A DNA stretch of 64,000 nt from Deltaproteobacteria bacterium (GTDB lineage Bacteria > Chloroflexota > Dehalococcoidia > Dehalococcoidales > BS750m-G39): assembly GCA_030603275.1 (NCBI GenBank), contig JAUVYB010000004.1, forward strand, positions 23,778 to 87,777, read 5' to 3'. The notes beneath the pieces were generated by a model. It worked only from the letters and a program-made list of their open reading frames with translations. It did not search any database and was not told where the DNA came from. Shown piece by piece: positions 50,089 to 58,988 of the stretch. The position numbers and the translations under genes are program-made. Position 1 is the first letter of the stretch; each line of letters starts with the position of its first letter.

Positions 50089-51213
50089 ATGAAATACATG
50101 GGGCGGGCGCTTTCCCTGGCCCGATTAGCTCTGGGGCAGGCTAGTCCTAACCCGGCCGTGGGGGCGGTGGTAATTAAAAAGGGAACGGTGGTGGGGCAGG
50201 GCTATACCCAGCCGCCAGGCTCTCATCACGCCGAGGTGCTGGCCTTAAAGCAGGCGGGAGAGACAGCGCGGGGGAGCGTGATGTATGTGACTATGGAACC
50301 CTGCGCCCACTACGGGCGGACACCGCCCTGCACCGAGGCCATCATCTCCGCCGGCATCAGGGGCGTCCACATGGCCATGCTCGACCCCAACCCGGTGGTT
50401 TCGGGGCGGGGTAAAGAGGAGCTGGAGCAAAAGGGGGTTAAAACCTACCTGGGTGAGGATGCGGAGGAGGCTAAAGAGATTAATGAAGCCTATATCAAGT
50501 TCATCACCACCGGCCTCCCCTTCGTTACCGCCAAGTTTGCCATAAGCCTGGATGGCAAGATTGCCACCAGAAAGGGCAACTCCCGTTGGATTAGCGGCCC
50601 CGAATCGAGGAAATACGTCCACTGCCTGCGCTATACCAGCGATGCCATCATGGCCGGAGCCAAGACCGTTATAGCCGATGACCCCCACCTCACTACCCGC
50701 TGCAGCGGGGGGAAGGGGGGCACCGCCCGCAAGCAGCCGCTGAGGGTGATTGTTGACGGTGAGGGGCGCACCCCGCTAACCGCCCGCGTCTTTAGCGAGC
50801 CGGGGGAAACGCTGCTGGTGCTGGGCCGGGCGGCCAAACCAGAAGAGAGGGCGGCTTTTACCAGAGCCGGCGCCGAAATACTGGAGATACCCGCCGCCGA
50901 AGGCCATGTAGACCTGGGCAAATTACTGGAGGCGCTGGGTAAAAGGCAAATAACCAGTATTCTGGTGGAGGGGGGCGGGATTATGCTCGGTTCCCTGTTC
51001 GACCAGGGGCTGGTGGACAAGGTTATCGCCTTTATCGCCCCGGTTATTATCGGGGGGGCGGAGGCCAAGACGGCGGTGGCGGGGAGAGGGGTGGACCAAG
51101 TGGCGGATTCGTTCCGGCTGGAGGGGATGAAGGCGGAAAAGCTGGGCGACGATTTAATGGTCAGCGGCTACGTGGCCGCGAAAGGGGGGCGGTGGTGTTT
51201 ACCGGGATTATAG
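50089..51213 (+). CDS. ribD: Bifunctional riboflavin deaminase/reductase RibD
   Basis: The 374-residue protein has an N-terminal deaminase domain (HAEVLALKQAG and PCAHYGRTPPC bind zinc) and a C-terminal reductase domain (TAKFAISLDGKIATRKGNSRWISG; ILVEGGGIMLGSLFDQGLVDKV). It carries out the second and third steps of riboflavin synthesis. The start is ATG 50089, with no SD. It overlaps ribE by 22 bases and heads the cluster ribD-ribE-ribBA-orf-ribH. Confidence 0.96.
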   Translation: MKYMGRALSLARLALGQASPNPAVGAVVIKKGTVVGQGYTQPPGSHHAEVLALKQAGETARGSVMYVTMEPCAHYGRTPPCTEAIISAGIRGVHMAMLDPNPVVSGRGKEELEQKGVKTYLGEDAEEAKEINEAYIKFITTGLPFVTAKFAISLDGKIATRKGNSRWISGPESRKYVHCLRYTSDAIMAGAKTVIADDPHLTTRCSGGKGGTARKQPLRVIVDGEGRTPLTARVFSEPGETLLVLGRAAKPEERAAFTRAGAEILEIPAAEGHVDLGKLLEALGKRQITSILVEGGGIMLGSLFDQGLVDKVIAFIAPVIIGGAEAKTAVAGRGVDQVADSFRLEGMKAEKLGDDLMVSGYVAAKGGRWCLPGL

Positions 51214-51824
51214 AAGAGATTGGCAAAATAATATCAGTCCGGCCGGGAAACCTCAGCGTCGCCGCCGGCAAAGTCCTTGAGGACATGGAAGAGGGAGCAA
51301 GCATAGCCGTTAACGGCGTGTGTCTCACCGTGACCGGCTTTGATAATAAATCCTTTGCCCTGGAGGTGATGGAGGAGACACTGAGCCGCACCAACCTGGG
51401 GCTGTTAAAAGCCGGCGACAGGGTTAATCTGGAAAGACCCCTCACCCTGGGGGGGCGGCTGGGGGGGCATTTGGTGCAGGGGCATATTGATACCACGGGC
51501 AGGGTAATCTCGGTCACCCCGCGCGGCGAGTCAATAATTATCGGCTTTGAAGCCCCGCCCCGGCTGATGTCCTATATCGTGGAGAAGGGCTTTATCGCCG
51601 TTGACGGCGTCAGCCTGACCATCGTCTCCAGAAATAGCAGCTCGTTCCAGGTATCGCTGGTCGGTTACACCCGGCAGAACACCATACTGGGCAGCCGGCG
51701 GGTGGGCGATACGGTCAATCTGGAGGCGGATATTATCGCCAAATATGTGGAGCAATTCAGCCGGAACGGCGGTTCCGGCATAACCGTTGATTTTTTGCAG
51801 GAGCACGGGTTTTTAGTCGGTTAA
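51192..51824 (+). CDS. ribE: Riboflavin synthase (alpha chain)
   Basis: The 210-residue protein has two lumazine-binding repeats: MVFTGIIEEIGKI..GASIAVNGVCLTVTGF and LGGHLVQGHIDTTGRVIS..YIVEKGFIAVDGVSLTIV. It converts two lumazine molecules to riboflavin. The GTG start at 51192 lies inside ribD and has an aaagggggg site. The C terminus is ordinary. Confidence 0.96.
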   Translation: MVFTGIIEEIGKIISVRPGNLSVAAGKVLEDMEEGASIAVNGVCLTVTGFDNKSFALEVMEETLSRTNLGLLKAGDRVNLERPLTLGGRLGGHLVQGHIDTTGRVISVTPRGESIIIGFEAPPRLMSYIVEKGFIAVDGVSLTIVSRNSSSFQVSLVGYTRQNTILGSRRVGDTVNLEADIIAKYVEQFSRNGGSGITVDFLQEHGFLVG

Positions 51825-51874
51825 TTCAGAAAGGTATTTATGAGGGAAGTTTGAGGGGGTGAGGATAATAAAAT

Positions 51875-53089
51875 ATGGGTTTAGCAAAAATTCCCGAGGC
51901 TGTTGAGGATATAAAACAGGGGCGGCTCGTCATAATCGTTGACGACGAGGACCGGGAAAATGAGGGCGATCTGGCGCTGGCGGCGGAGAAGGTGAGCACC
52001 CAGGCGATTAACTTCATGGCCAAGCACGCCCGGGGCTTAATCTGCCTGCCGGCTACGGGTGAGCGGCTGGACGAATTGCAGCTGCCGCTGATGGTAGACG
52101 AGAACACCTGCAAGTTCGGCACCGCCTTTACGGTGTCGGTCGATGCCAAGCAGGGCACCACCACCGGCATCTCGGCGGCGGACCGGGCCAGGACCGTCAA
52201 AGCGGTGGTTGACCCCACCACCAAACCCGAAGATTTAGTCCGTCCGGGGCATATTTTCCCGCTGCGGGCGAGGGAAGGCGGGGTGCTGGTGCGGGCGGGG
52301 CAGACCGAGGCTGTAGTCGATTTAGCCAGGCTGGCCGGGCTCTATCCCGCCGGCGTTATCTGCGAGATTATGAACGAAGACGGCACCATGGCGCGCTTAC
52401 CAGAGCTTGAGGTGATGGCCGACAAGTTCGGCATCAAGATAATCTCGGTGGCCGACCTTATCGCCTACCGCCGCCGCCACGAAAAGCTGGTGCACCGTGT
52501 GGCCGAAGCCAAGCTGCCCACCCGATACGGCGAGTTTACCGCCATCGCCTACCGCAGCGATACCGACGCCGATGAGCACCTGGCGCTGGTGATGGGGGAT
52601 ATAGACACCGATGAGCCGGTAATGGTGCGGGTGCACAGTGAGTGCCTTACCGGCGATGTCTTCGGCAGCCTGCGCTGTGACTGCGGCGACCAGATTTCCC
52701 TGGCCATGGAAAACATCGCCAAGGAGGGGCGGGGCGTCTTCCTCTATATGAGGCAGGAGGGGCGGGGCATCGGCTTCCACAACAAGATTCGCGCCTACGC
52801 CCTCCAGGATGAGGGGCTGGATACGGTGGAGGCTAACCTCTCCCTGGGCTTCCCCTCCGACCTGCGGGACTACGGCATCGGCGCCCAGATTCTGGTTGAC
52901 CTGGGCCTGCACAAGATACGGCTGCTGACCAACAACCCCAAGAAGGTAATCGGCCTGGAGGGCTACGGGCTGGAGGTAGTGGAAAAAGTGCCTATTATCA
53001 TCGCCCCCAACCCCTATAACCGCCGCTACCTGGCGACCAAACAGAAGAAGATGGGCCACCGATTGGAAATACCTGATTCTGAAAATTAA
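51875..53089 (+). CDS. ribBA: Bifunctional DHBP synthase/GTP cyclohydrolase II
   Basis: The 404-residue fusion has an N-terminal RibB domain ([22 protein letters not shown]) and a C-terminal RibA domain with the zinc cysteines ([19 protein letters not shown]) and GTP motif [29 protein letters not shown]. The two domains make both precursors for lumazine synthase. Start ATG 51875 is preceded by ggggtgagg. Confidence 0.97.
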   Translation: MGLAKIPEAVEDIKQGRLVIIVDDEDRENEGDLALAAEKVSTQAINFMAKHARGLICLPATGERLDELQLPLMVDENTCKFGTAFTVSVDAKQGTTTGISAADRARTVKAVVDPTTKPEDLVRPGHIFPLRAREGGVLVRAGQTEAVVDLARLAGLYPAGVICEIMNEDGTMARLPELEVMADKFGIKIISVADLIAYRRRHEKLVHRVAEAKLPTRYGEFTAIAYRSDTDADEHLALVMGDIDTDEPVMVRVHSECLTGDVFGSLRCDCGDQISLAMENIAKEGRGVFLYMRQEGRGIGFHNKIRAYALQDEGLDTVEANLSLGFPSDLRDYGIGAQILVDLGLHKIRLLTNNPKKVIGLEGYGLEVVEKVPIIIAPNPYNRRYLATKQKKMGHRLEIPDSEN

Positions 53090-53102
53090 TAGGAGCTGAA
53101 CC

Positions 53103-53408
53103 ATGAATGCTCAGAATCCAAACAATAAGAGGCTAGGTGAAATCCATGTGGAGTTGTCAAAACTAAACCGTGAACGTGAAGTAATTGAAGCAGCTTATAG
53201 ACAAAAAATATGGAGTGACCAAAAGCTAATTACCGACCAAGGTTATTCCCCAATGAGTAACCAAGCTGAAAAATTACGTGAGGCTAAATTGACACTTGAT
53301 TTAGATACTACCCAAGAATATAAAGATATATTAGATCAGATTGCTGTTTTAGAAGGCGAGCGAATAGAATTAGGGGAAGAATTCGCCATAGATGATTTGC
53401 CTCTATGA
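53103..53408 (+). CDS. AT-rich small coiled-coil ORF inside the rib cluster
   Basis: The 101-residue product (LGEIHVELSKLNREREVIEAAYRQKIWSDQKLI..YKDILDQIAVLEGERIELGEEF) is helical and charged. ATG 53103 has a good ataggagc site. Base composition is clearly more AT-rich than ribBA and ribH on either side. I recognise no family. It may be an acquired gene that entered the cluster without breaking it. Confidence 0.6.
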   Translation: MNAQNPNNKRLGEIHVELSKLNREREVIEAAYRQKIWSDQKLITDQGYSPMSNQAEKLREAKLTLDLDTTQEYKDILDQIAVLEGERIELGEEFAIDDLPL

Positions 53409-53494
53409 GATATAGGCTCAGATAAGAGTAGTTATAAGGATGACGGGGATCATAGAGAATAGGGTTACCAAGTACTAAAAATAAGGAGAAAGCG

Positions 53495-53962
53495 ATGAGC
53501 AAGCCTATTGAAGGTATGTTAGTGGGGAAGGGGCTGAAGTTCGGGCTGGTTGTCTCCCGTTTCAACGATTTTATCACCAAGAAACTGGTGGAAGGGGCCG
53601 AGGATGCCCTTATCCGCCACGGCGTTGAGCCGGGTGACATCGATGTTGCCTGGGTGCCGGGCGCCTTTGAAATCCCCCTGGTGGCCAGCAAACTGGCCCA
53701 GACCAAGCGCTATGACGCCGTTATCTGCCTGGGGGCGGTGATAAGGGGGGGGACGCCTCACTTTGAGTACATCTCCGCCGAGGTTACCAAGGGGATTGCT
53801 ATGGTGGGACTGGAGACGGGTCTGCCGGTTATCTACGGCATGGTCACCGCCGAAACACTGGAACAGGCCATCGAGCGTGCGGGGACTAAGGAAGGGAACC
53901 AGGGCTTCAAAGCCGCCTCCAGCGCCATTGAAATGGCCAACCTGGTTAAAAATATCGGCTAG
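53495..53962 (+). CDS. ribH: Lumazine synthase
   Basis: The 155-residue protein has the family motifs: [38 protein letters not shown] and [24 protein letters not shown] with the active-site His. It condenses the RibA- and RibB-derived precursors into lumazine and usually forms 60-mer or pentamer shells. SD aaggag is seven bases before ATG 53495. Confidence 0.97.
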   Translation: MSKPIEGMLVGKGLKFGLVVSRFNDFITKKLVEGAEDALIRHGVEPGDIDVAWVPGAFEIPLVASKLAQTKRYDAVICLGAVIRGGTPHFEYISAEVTKGIAMVGLETGLPVIYGMVTAETLEQAIERAGTKEGNQGFKAASSAIEMANLVKNIG

Positions 53963-53971
53963 TATTAACAG

Positions 53972-54256
53972 CTAAAAGGCGCTTGCAACCGTCAGCCTGG
54001 GGGAATCGGTCAGCAGTGACTCAATCCGGGATTCGATTGCCAGACGCCTGGGGTCGCCTTCCCAGGATTTCCAATCGAGCGTGCTGAACCAGGTGCTCAG
54101 GGCAAAAAAGGTGGCTTTATCCTCCAGGCTCTGGAGCAGTTCGCCGGAAACATAGCCCGGCTGCTGGATTAACTCCGTTCTCAGCTTGTTCAGCAGCTCC
54201 ATTAAATATCCCTCTTTGCCTTTTTGCACATGTCTTTCTATTAATACCTTGACCAT
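53972..54256 (-). CDS. ABM-domain protein, second copy
   Basis: ATG 54256 is preferred because ggagg lies eight bases upstream; the product is 94 residues (MVKVLIERHVQKGKEGYLMELLNKLRTELIQQPGYVSGELLQSLEDKATFFALSTWFSTLDWKSWEGD). It has the ABM fold and is distantly similar to the protein at 44308-44604. Convergent with ribH. Function unknown. Confidence 0.82.
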   Translation of the reverse strand: MVKVLIERHVQKGKEGYLMELLNKLRTELIQQPGYVSGELLQSLEDKATFFALSTWFSTLDWKSWEGDPRRLAIESRIESLLTDSPRLTVASAF

Positions 54257-54301
54257 ATTTTGTACCTCCGGCGAAGCTAAAGCCAATATCGGCAAATCGC
54301 C

Positions 54302-54556
54302 CTAATCGCTAACCCTATAAATGGTATCTCCCCTTCTTACCCGGTCGGTAACCTTAATCCCCACCGAGTCTCCTGCCCTGGCTTCTTGAACGTTCACATT
54401 ATCAATCTGCATGGAGTCAACGATTTGTTCCATATCGGTGGTGTGACCCTTCAAGTGGATTTTATCACCCACTTTCAGCGTGCCGGTCAGCTCAATACCG
54501 GCAACGACAGGATGGGAAAAAAAGTCATTTACCTTGCCAACTTCCTCCTCCGGCAT
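54302..54556 (-). CDS. Stand-alone EF-Tu domain-2-like small protein
   Basis: The 84-residue protein VGKVNDFFSHPVVAGIELTGTLKVGDKIHLKGHTTDMEQIVDSMQIDNVNVQEARAGDSVGIKVTDRVRRGDTIYRV matches the beta-barrel domain 2 of translational GTPases, without a G domain. Single-domain versions exist in several anaerobes and are often annotated as translation elongation factor-like. Its role is unknown. SD taaggagg precedes ATG 54556. It may be co-transcribed with the ABM gene downstream. Confidence 0.8.
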   Translation of the reverse strand: MPEEEVGKVNDFFSHPVVAGIELTGTLKVGDKIHLKGHTTDMEQIVDSMQIDNVNVQEARAGDSVGIKVTDRVRRGDTIYRVSD

Positions 54557-54689
54557 AGCGATACCTCCTTAGGTTATTATCCTTAGTATATGCCTACGAT
54601 TTTAAGAAATCAATATCATATTAGTCTTTGACATACCACCCTCCAACCCATATAATGAGTCCAGCTATAATCTCCCCCGAGGTGCGCTC

Positions 54690-54920
54690 TTGGCAGAGAA
54701 GGATAACCCCAGCGCGGCAGAAGACGAACAGGCAATAAATATCGAACGCATGAAGCGGCGTCTTAATATGCTGGACCAGCGCCTGGACAATATTGACTCT
54801 ATGGTCACCGCCGTTGCCGAGCGGGTTATGGAACAGCCGCTTAACTTCAGCCTGAACTGCCCCCACTGCGGCAAGAATATAGAGATTACCGTCTTAGGCA
54901 GCCAGAAACCAACCGCATAG
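54690..54920 (+). CDS. Small helical protein with CxxC, unknown
   Basis: The 76-residue product starts at TTG 54690, with a gaggtg site upstream. A helical segment (NIERMKRRLNMLDQRLDNIDSMVTAVAERV) precedes a single C-P-H-C pair (NCPHCGKNIEITV). The start is uncertain. No family recognised; may be a small metal-binding or redox protein. Confidence 0.5.
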   Translation: MAEKDNPSAAEDEQAINIERMKRRLNMLDQRLDNIDSMVTAVAERVMEQPLNFSLNCPHCGKNIEITVLGSQKPTA

Positions 54921-55027
54921 CGCCCGGGTGCGATACCGCTGCCACTCCCGTGCTTTAACGGGGGCGTCCAGGCCCCTTTGCCGGCTGCGGGCACCGCTCG
55001 GCATTTGAAACACACTATATTTAAAGA

Positions 55028-56416
55028 ATGGATATAAACACGCTGGGACTGCTAGTTATTGCCCTCTACTTTATAGCCATGATTGCCATCGGGCTGGTGA
55101 GCCGGCGGCGGGCGAGGGGGGCGGATAATTTCTTTGTAGCCGGCAGGGGCGGCTCCTCCCTGTTTATTACCGGCTCGCTGCTGGCAACAATTGTTGGTGG
55201 CTCAGCCATTATGGTTACCAGCAGCCTGGGCTTTACCCGGGGTTTAACCGGGATATGGTGGTTGCTGGTCGGTAGTATCGGCCTGATTGCCCTTGGTATT
55301 TTCCTGGCCAAAAAGGTAAGGGAGTTCGGGCTTTATACCCTGCCCGAGCTGGTGGAAAGACAATACAACAAGTGGGTAGCACTGGCCGGGTCAATACTTA
55401 TCGTCGTTGCCTGGATAGGCGTTATAGGTGCTCAAATTATAGCTGCCGGCAGCATAATGAGCGTCCTGGGAATAGGCGACCCCCGTTTGTGGATGGTTAT
55501 TTTTACCGCGGTCTTTGTCGGCTATACCATACTCGGCGGTCAGCATGCCATTCTTCGCACTGACACACTGCAGACGGTAATAATATTTGCCGGAATCTTC
55601 GGCGCCCTGGTTCTGGTCTTCTCTCACTTTGGCGGGTGGGGCGGACTGATGAGCGCTCTTCCTCCGGAGCGGCTTAGCTTCCCCGTCGGCCCTCAGTTCG
55701 GCGGCTATGAGCTGGTTAATCTCCTCCTGCTGGTGGGATTGACCTACCTGGTGGGGCCGGATATGTACTCCAGGTTATTCTGCGCCAAGGATGCCAAAAC
55801 AGCCAGGAAATCGGTATTCTGGGCGGCGCTGCTTATTATTCCCATCGCACTGGCAATCACTATAATAGGCATGGGGGCATCGGCCCTATTCCCCGAGATT
55901 GCCTCAAACCAGGCCTTTCCGATGGTAATAAAGGAGGTTCTGCCTCCTGTTTGGGGTGCTATAGTTCTGGCTGCCTTACTCTGCGCGTTTATGTCCTCGG
56001 CGGATACCTGCCTGATGACCGCCAGCACCATACTATCCGTGGACATACTGGGGCGCTTTAAACCTTCCCTTAACCAGAGGAAAATCCTGCTCTTTTCCCG
56101 CTGGGGAATAGTGGCTCTGGGAGGGGCCTCTTTAATCCTGGCTTTGTATTTGCGGGATATAGTGACCGCCATCCTCTTCGCCTTTACGGTATACACTGCC
56201 GGCCTGATTCTGCCTGTACTCGCCGGCTTTTATAAGGATAAGCTAAAAGTAACGCCGGCAGGGGCGCTGGCGGCCATTATCGGGGGGGGAGGGGTGGCGC
56301 TGGTGAGCAAATTAATGGCCATAAAGTATCTTGATCTGGGCAGCCTGTTGATAAGCGGTGTGCTCCTCTTCCTGGTTAGCTTTATTGATAACCGGTTCAA
56401 GAAGCCGGCGCCTTGA
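55028..56416 (+). CDS. Sodium:solute symporter (SSS family)
   Basis: The 462-residue protein has about 13 membrane helices. It opens with INTLGLLVIALYFIAMIAIGLVSRRRARGADNFFVAGRGGSSLFITGSLLATIVGGSAIMVTSSLGF, the family start, and contains ALLCAFMSSADTCLMTASTILSVDI, the conserved SSS segment with sodium-binding Ser. The substrate is not predictable (sugars, amino acids, solutes). Its stop overlaps the -35 box of the tRNA-Val promoter. Confidence 0.93.
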   Translation: MDINTLGLLVIALYFIAMIAIGLVSRRRARGADNFFVAGRGGSSLFITGSLLATIVGGSAIMVTSSLGFTRGLTGIWWLLVGSIGLIALGIFLAKKVREFGLYTLPELVERQYNKWVALAGSILIVVAWIGVIGAQIIAAGSIMSVLGIGDPRLWMVIFTAVFVGYTILGGQHAILRTDTLQTVIIFAGIFGALVLVFSHFGGWGGLMSALPPERLSFPVGPQFGGYELVNLLLLVGLTYLVGPDMYSRLFCAKDAKTARKSVFWAALLIIPIALAITIIGMGASALFPEIASNQAFPMVIKEVLPPVWGAIVLAALLCAFMSSADTCLMTASTILSVDILGRFKPSLNQRKILLFSRWGIVALGGASLILALYLRDIVTAILFAFTVYTAGLILPVLAGFYKDKLKVTPAGALAAIIGGGGVALVSKLMAIKYLDLGSLLISGVLLFLVSFIDNRFKKPAP

Positions 56417-56441
56417 CGCTGGCAAAGGCGTCTAGTAGAAT
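56413..56441 (+). promoter_or_regulatory. Promoter of tRNA-Val
   Basis: TTGACG at 56413-56418, a 17-base spacer and TAGAAT at 56436-56441, 12 bases before the tRNA. Confidence 0.75.
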
Positions 56442-56452
56442 TGCTGTAACGG

Positions 56453-56529
56453 GGGCGGTTAGCTCAGTTGGTTAGAGCACTGCGTTGACATCGCAGAGGT
56501 CACTGGTTCGAGCCCAGTATCGCCCACCA
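56453..56529 (+). tRNA. tRNA-Val (GAC)
   Basis: gggcggttagctcagttggttagagcac..ctgcgttgacatcgcag, anticodon GAC; T-arm ggttcgagccc; acceptor gggcggt/atcgccc with encoded CCA. All arms pair. Confidence 0.96.
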
Positions 56530-56540
56530 AAGAAATTTAG

Positions 56541-56571
56541 AGCGCTAGTTGTGAAAAGCTAGCGCTTTTTT
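56541..56571 (+). terminator. Intrinsic terminator after tRNA-Val
   Basis: agcgctag-ttgtgaaaag-ctagcgct followed by tttttt: a perfect 8-bp stem and U-run 12 bases after the tRNA. Confidence 0.92.
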
Positions 56572-56603
56572 GGTTTGTAACAGGGGCAATCCATCCCCAG
56601 CAT

Positions 56604-58976
56604 TCAGGAGAGTATGGCTCTTTTAACCAGTGTTTTGGTTATCTCGACCTTGTAGGCGTTCATTTTCAGGGGTATTACCCCTGTGACCGCTGCCTCTGAG
56701 GCCGCTTCCGCCGTTTTGGCATTGATAGCCTTTCCCGTGATTGCCTGTTCCACCATAGTTGCCCGGACTGGCGCCGGGGCGACCGCTCCCAGAACTATCC
56801 TGGCGTCCCGGCAAATCCCGCCGTCAACAGTGATGACCGAGGCGACGCTGACGATGGGGAAATCAACCGACTCCCGCAGTCTGAATTTAATGAAAGTCTG
56901 TTTAGCGCCGGGCGGCGGCGGAGGTATTTGGATTTCGGTTACCATCTCATCCGCTTCCAGGATTGTCCTCAAGGAACTGAAGAACTCCTCAACCGGAACT
57001 GTTCTGACGCCTCCCGGTCCGGCAATCTCTATCCGTGCCCCCAGAGCTACCAGCACTACACCCATATCCGATGAGCTCGCCGAAACACAGCCGCAGTTGA
57101 AACAGCGGTTGGACTCTCCTTCAATCTCAGCCAAACCCAGACCGAGAGCGTCCTCAACGTCTATGCTTCTCTCTGCCACCGGCAGCTTGGGCATCTCCAC
57201 CCGGCTTGTCTTCTTGAGATAATCACTGTTGAACCTCAAGAAAGGCTCAGCCGTTTTCTCGTCCTTATCTTCAGCCTTTGCTTTTCCCTTTAGATAGACA
57301 TCCATGGCGGCGGCGGCCCTTTTGCCGGAAGCGATTGCCTCTATGACCGTCGCCGGGCCGTGGGTTACCGAGCCACCGGCGAAGACACCGGGTACACCGG
57401 TTGCCTGAGTTTCCGGGTCAGCCGTTATCAAGCCCTGCTCAACCTTCAACGAACTGCCGGGCTTGATGAAACTAAAGTCAGTGGCATATCCTACAGCCAT
57501 CATTATCTGGTCAGCCGCCACCGTCTCCTTGACAGCATTATCAAAGGTGGGAGCAAAACGACCCTGGCCGTCAAAGACCGAGGTGCACCGAACCAGCTCC
57601 ATTCCCCTGACCTTGCCATCGGATTTGAGTACCCGGTGAGGCCCCCAGGAAGTCATCAATTTAACTCCCTGTTCAACGGCCAGCTCAATCTCCCAGGGAA
57701 GGGCTGGCATCTCCTCTCGGGATTCCAGGCAGGCCATAATCGCTTCCTCAGCCCCAAGGCGCAAAGCGCTGACAGCCACATCGACGGCGGCATTACCCCC
57801 GCCAATTACCAGAACCTTCTTGCCGGGAACTTCTTTAACCCCGAGATTGATATTGGCCAGGAATTCCATACCGAATCTGGTTAATTCCTCGCCCTCCAGC
57901 CCTATGGATACCGGATTCCAAGCTCCGTTGGCGATGAAAACGCCGTCAAAGTCCCGTTTGAGGTCATCCAGGGTTACGTCCCTGCCGACATCAACCTTAA
58001 GCTTAAATTCAACCCCCGTATTTTCAATCGCTTTTACCACCCGCCGAACGATATCCTTAGGCAGTCTATAGGCCGGTATCACGTAGGCGAGCATCCCGCC
58101 CGCTTCTTCCGTTCGATCAAACACGGTAACACGGTGCCCCGACATTCTGAGATAATAGGCTGCCGAGAGACCGGCCGGGCCTGAGCCGATAATGGCCACG
58201 CTCTTGCCGGTATCGGCCTTCGGCGCTTGGATGATTTCATCTGCGTTATCAAGGATATAGTCGCCCATGAACCGCTCGATGTCCCTTATTGATACCGATT
58301 CATCGAAGTCGCCTCGATTGCACTCCTGCTCGCAGAAATGGGGGCACACTCGCCCCGTTACCGACGGCAACGGGTTGGCGTTGAGCAGCGTCTTGGCAGC
58401 TTCAGGCAGGTCACCTTCCCTGATTTGGCTCAAGTAAGAGGGTATATCCACGCTACCGGGGCAGGCTGAGGAGCAGGGCGGGCTGGCATCCCGTAAGCCC
58501 CCGAATATGGAGTGATACTGGTTCTCCCTGGTCAGCGCGTAGCAGCCCTTGCCCCCCTTGAGGTAGCACAGGATTCGTCCCCCCACGCTGTGGGGATAGC
58601 GGTAGTACCAGCAGCGCACGTCCTGACACAGGTTGCCGCCGATAGTCCCCATCCGGCGAATCTGGGGAGTAGCCACCGCTTCGGCGGCCTCGGCCAGAAG
58701 TTTATACTTCTCCTTAACCACCGGAGACTGGGCTATTTCCTCCAGCTTGGCTAAAGCCCCTATCTTCAGTCCACCACCGTCCTCACCGATACGATTCAGG
58801 TTGGGGATGGTCTTGATGTTGATGACAGTCTCCGGGTAAGCGGGCAGAATTTTATCTTTAAGGGTGCTAAGCAGGTCAGTGCCGCCGGCAATCAGCTTGG
58901 CCCTGCCCTCGTGCTCTTTCAGCGACTTAACAGCTTCATTTACGGTTTTGGCATTAACGTGCTTGAATGATTTCAT
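56604..58976 (-). CDS. Xanthine-dehydrogenase-type FAD subunit with inserted GltD-like oxidoreductase
   Basis: The 790-residue protein starts as a CoxM/XdhB-type FAD domain (KLIAGGTDLL at residues 28-36, GTIGGNLCQDVRCWYYR at 110-124). At about 160 it switches to a GltD-like module: Fe-S cysteines (CSSACPGSV; VCPHFCEQECNRG), FAD motif AIIGSGPAGLSAAYYLRMSGHRVTVFD and NAD(P) motif VLVIGGGNAAVDVAV. At about 640 the CoxM sequence resumes (SSSDMGVVLVALGARIEIAG..VPVEEFFSSL) with its C-terminal domain. This would couple a molybdenum hydroxylase to NAD(P)H. It is the last gene of the operon after the small and large subunits. Confidence 0.88.
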   Translation of the reverse strand: MKSFKHVNAKTVNEAVKSLKEHEGRAKLIAGGTDLLSTLKDKILPAYPETVINIKTIPNLNRIGEDGGGLKIGALAKLEEIAQSPVVKEKYKLLAEAAEAVATPQIRRMGTIGGNLCQDVRCWYYRYPHSVGGRILCYLKGGKGCYALTRENQYHSIFGGLRDASPPCSSACPGSVDIPSYLSQIREGDLPEAAKTLLNANPLPSVTGRVCPHFCEQECNRGDFDESVSIRDIERFMGDYILDNADEIIQAPKADTGKSVAIIGSGPAGLSAAYYLRMSGHRVTVFDRTEEAGGMLAYVIPAYRLPKDIVRRVVKAIENTGVEFKLKVDVGRDVTLDDLKRDFDGVFIANGAWNPVSIGLEGEELTRFGMEFLANINLGVKEVPGKKVLVIGGGNAAVDVAVSALRLGAEEAIMACLESREEMPALPWEIELAVEQGVKLMTSWGPHRVLKSDGKVRGMELVRCTSVFDGQGRFAPTFDNAVKETVAADQIMMAVGYATDFSFIKPGSSLKVEQGLITADPETQATGVPGVFAGGSVTHGPATVIEAIASGKRAAAAMDVYLKGKAKAEDKDEKTAEPFLRFNSDYLKKTSRVEMPKLPVAERSIDVEDALGLGLAEIEGESNRCFNCGCVSASSSDMGVVLVALGARIEIAGPGGVRTVPVEEFFSSLRTILEADEMVTEIQIPPPPPGAKQTFIKFRLRESVDFPIVSVASVITVDGGICRDARIVLGAVAPAPVRATMVEQAITGKAINAKTAEAASEAAVTGVIPLKMNAYKVEITKTLVKRAILS

Positions 58977-58988
58977 CGCTCTTCTCCT

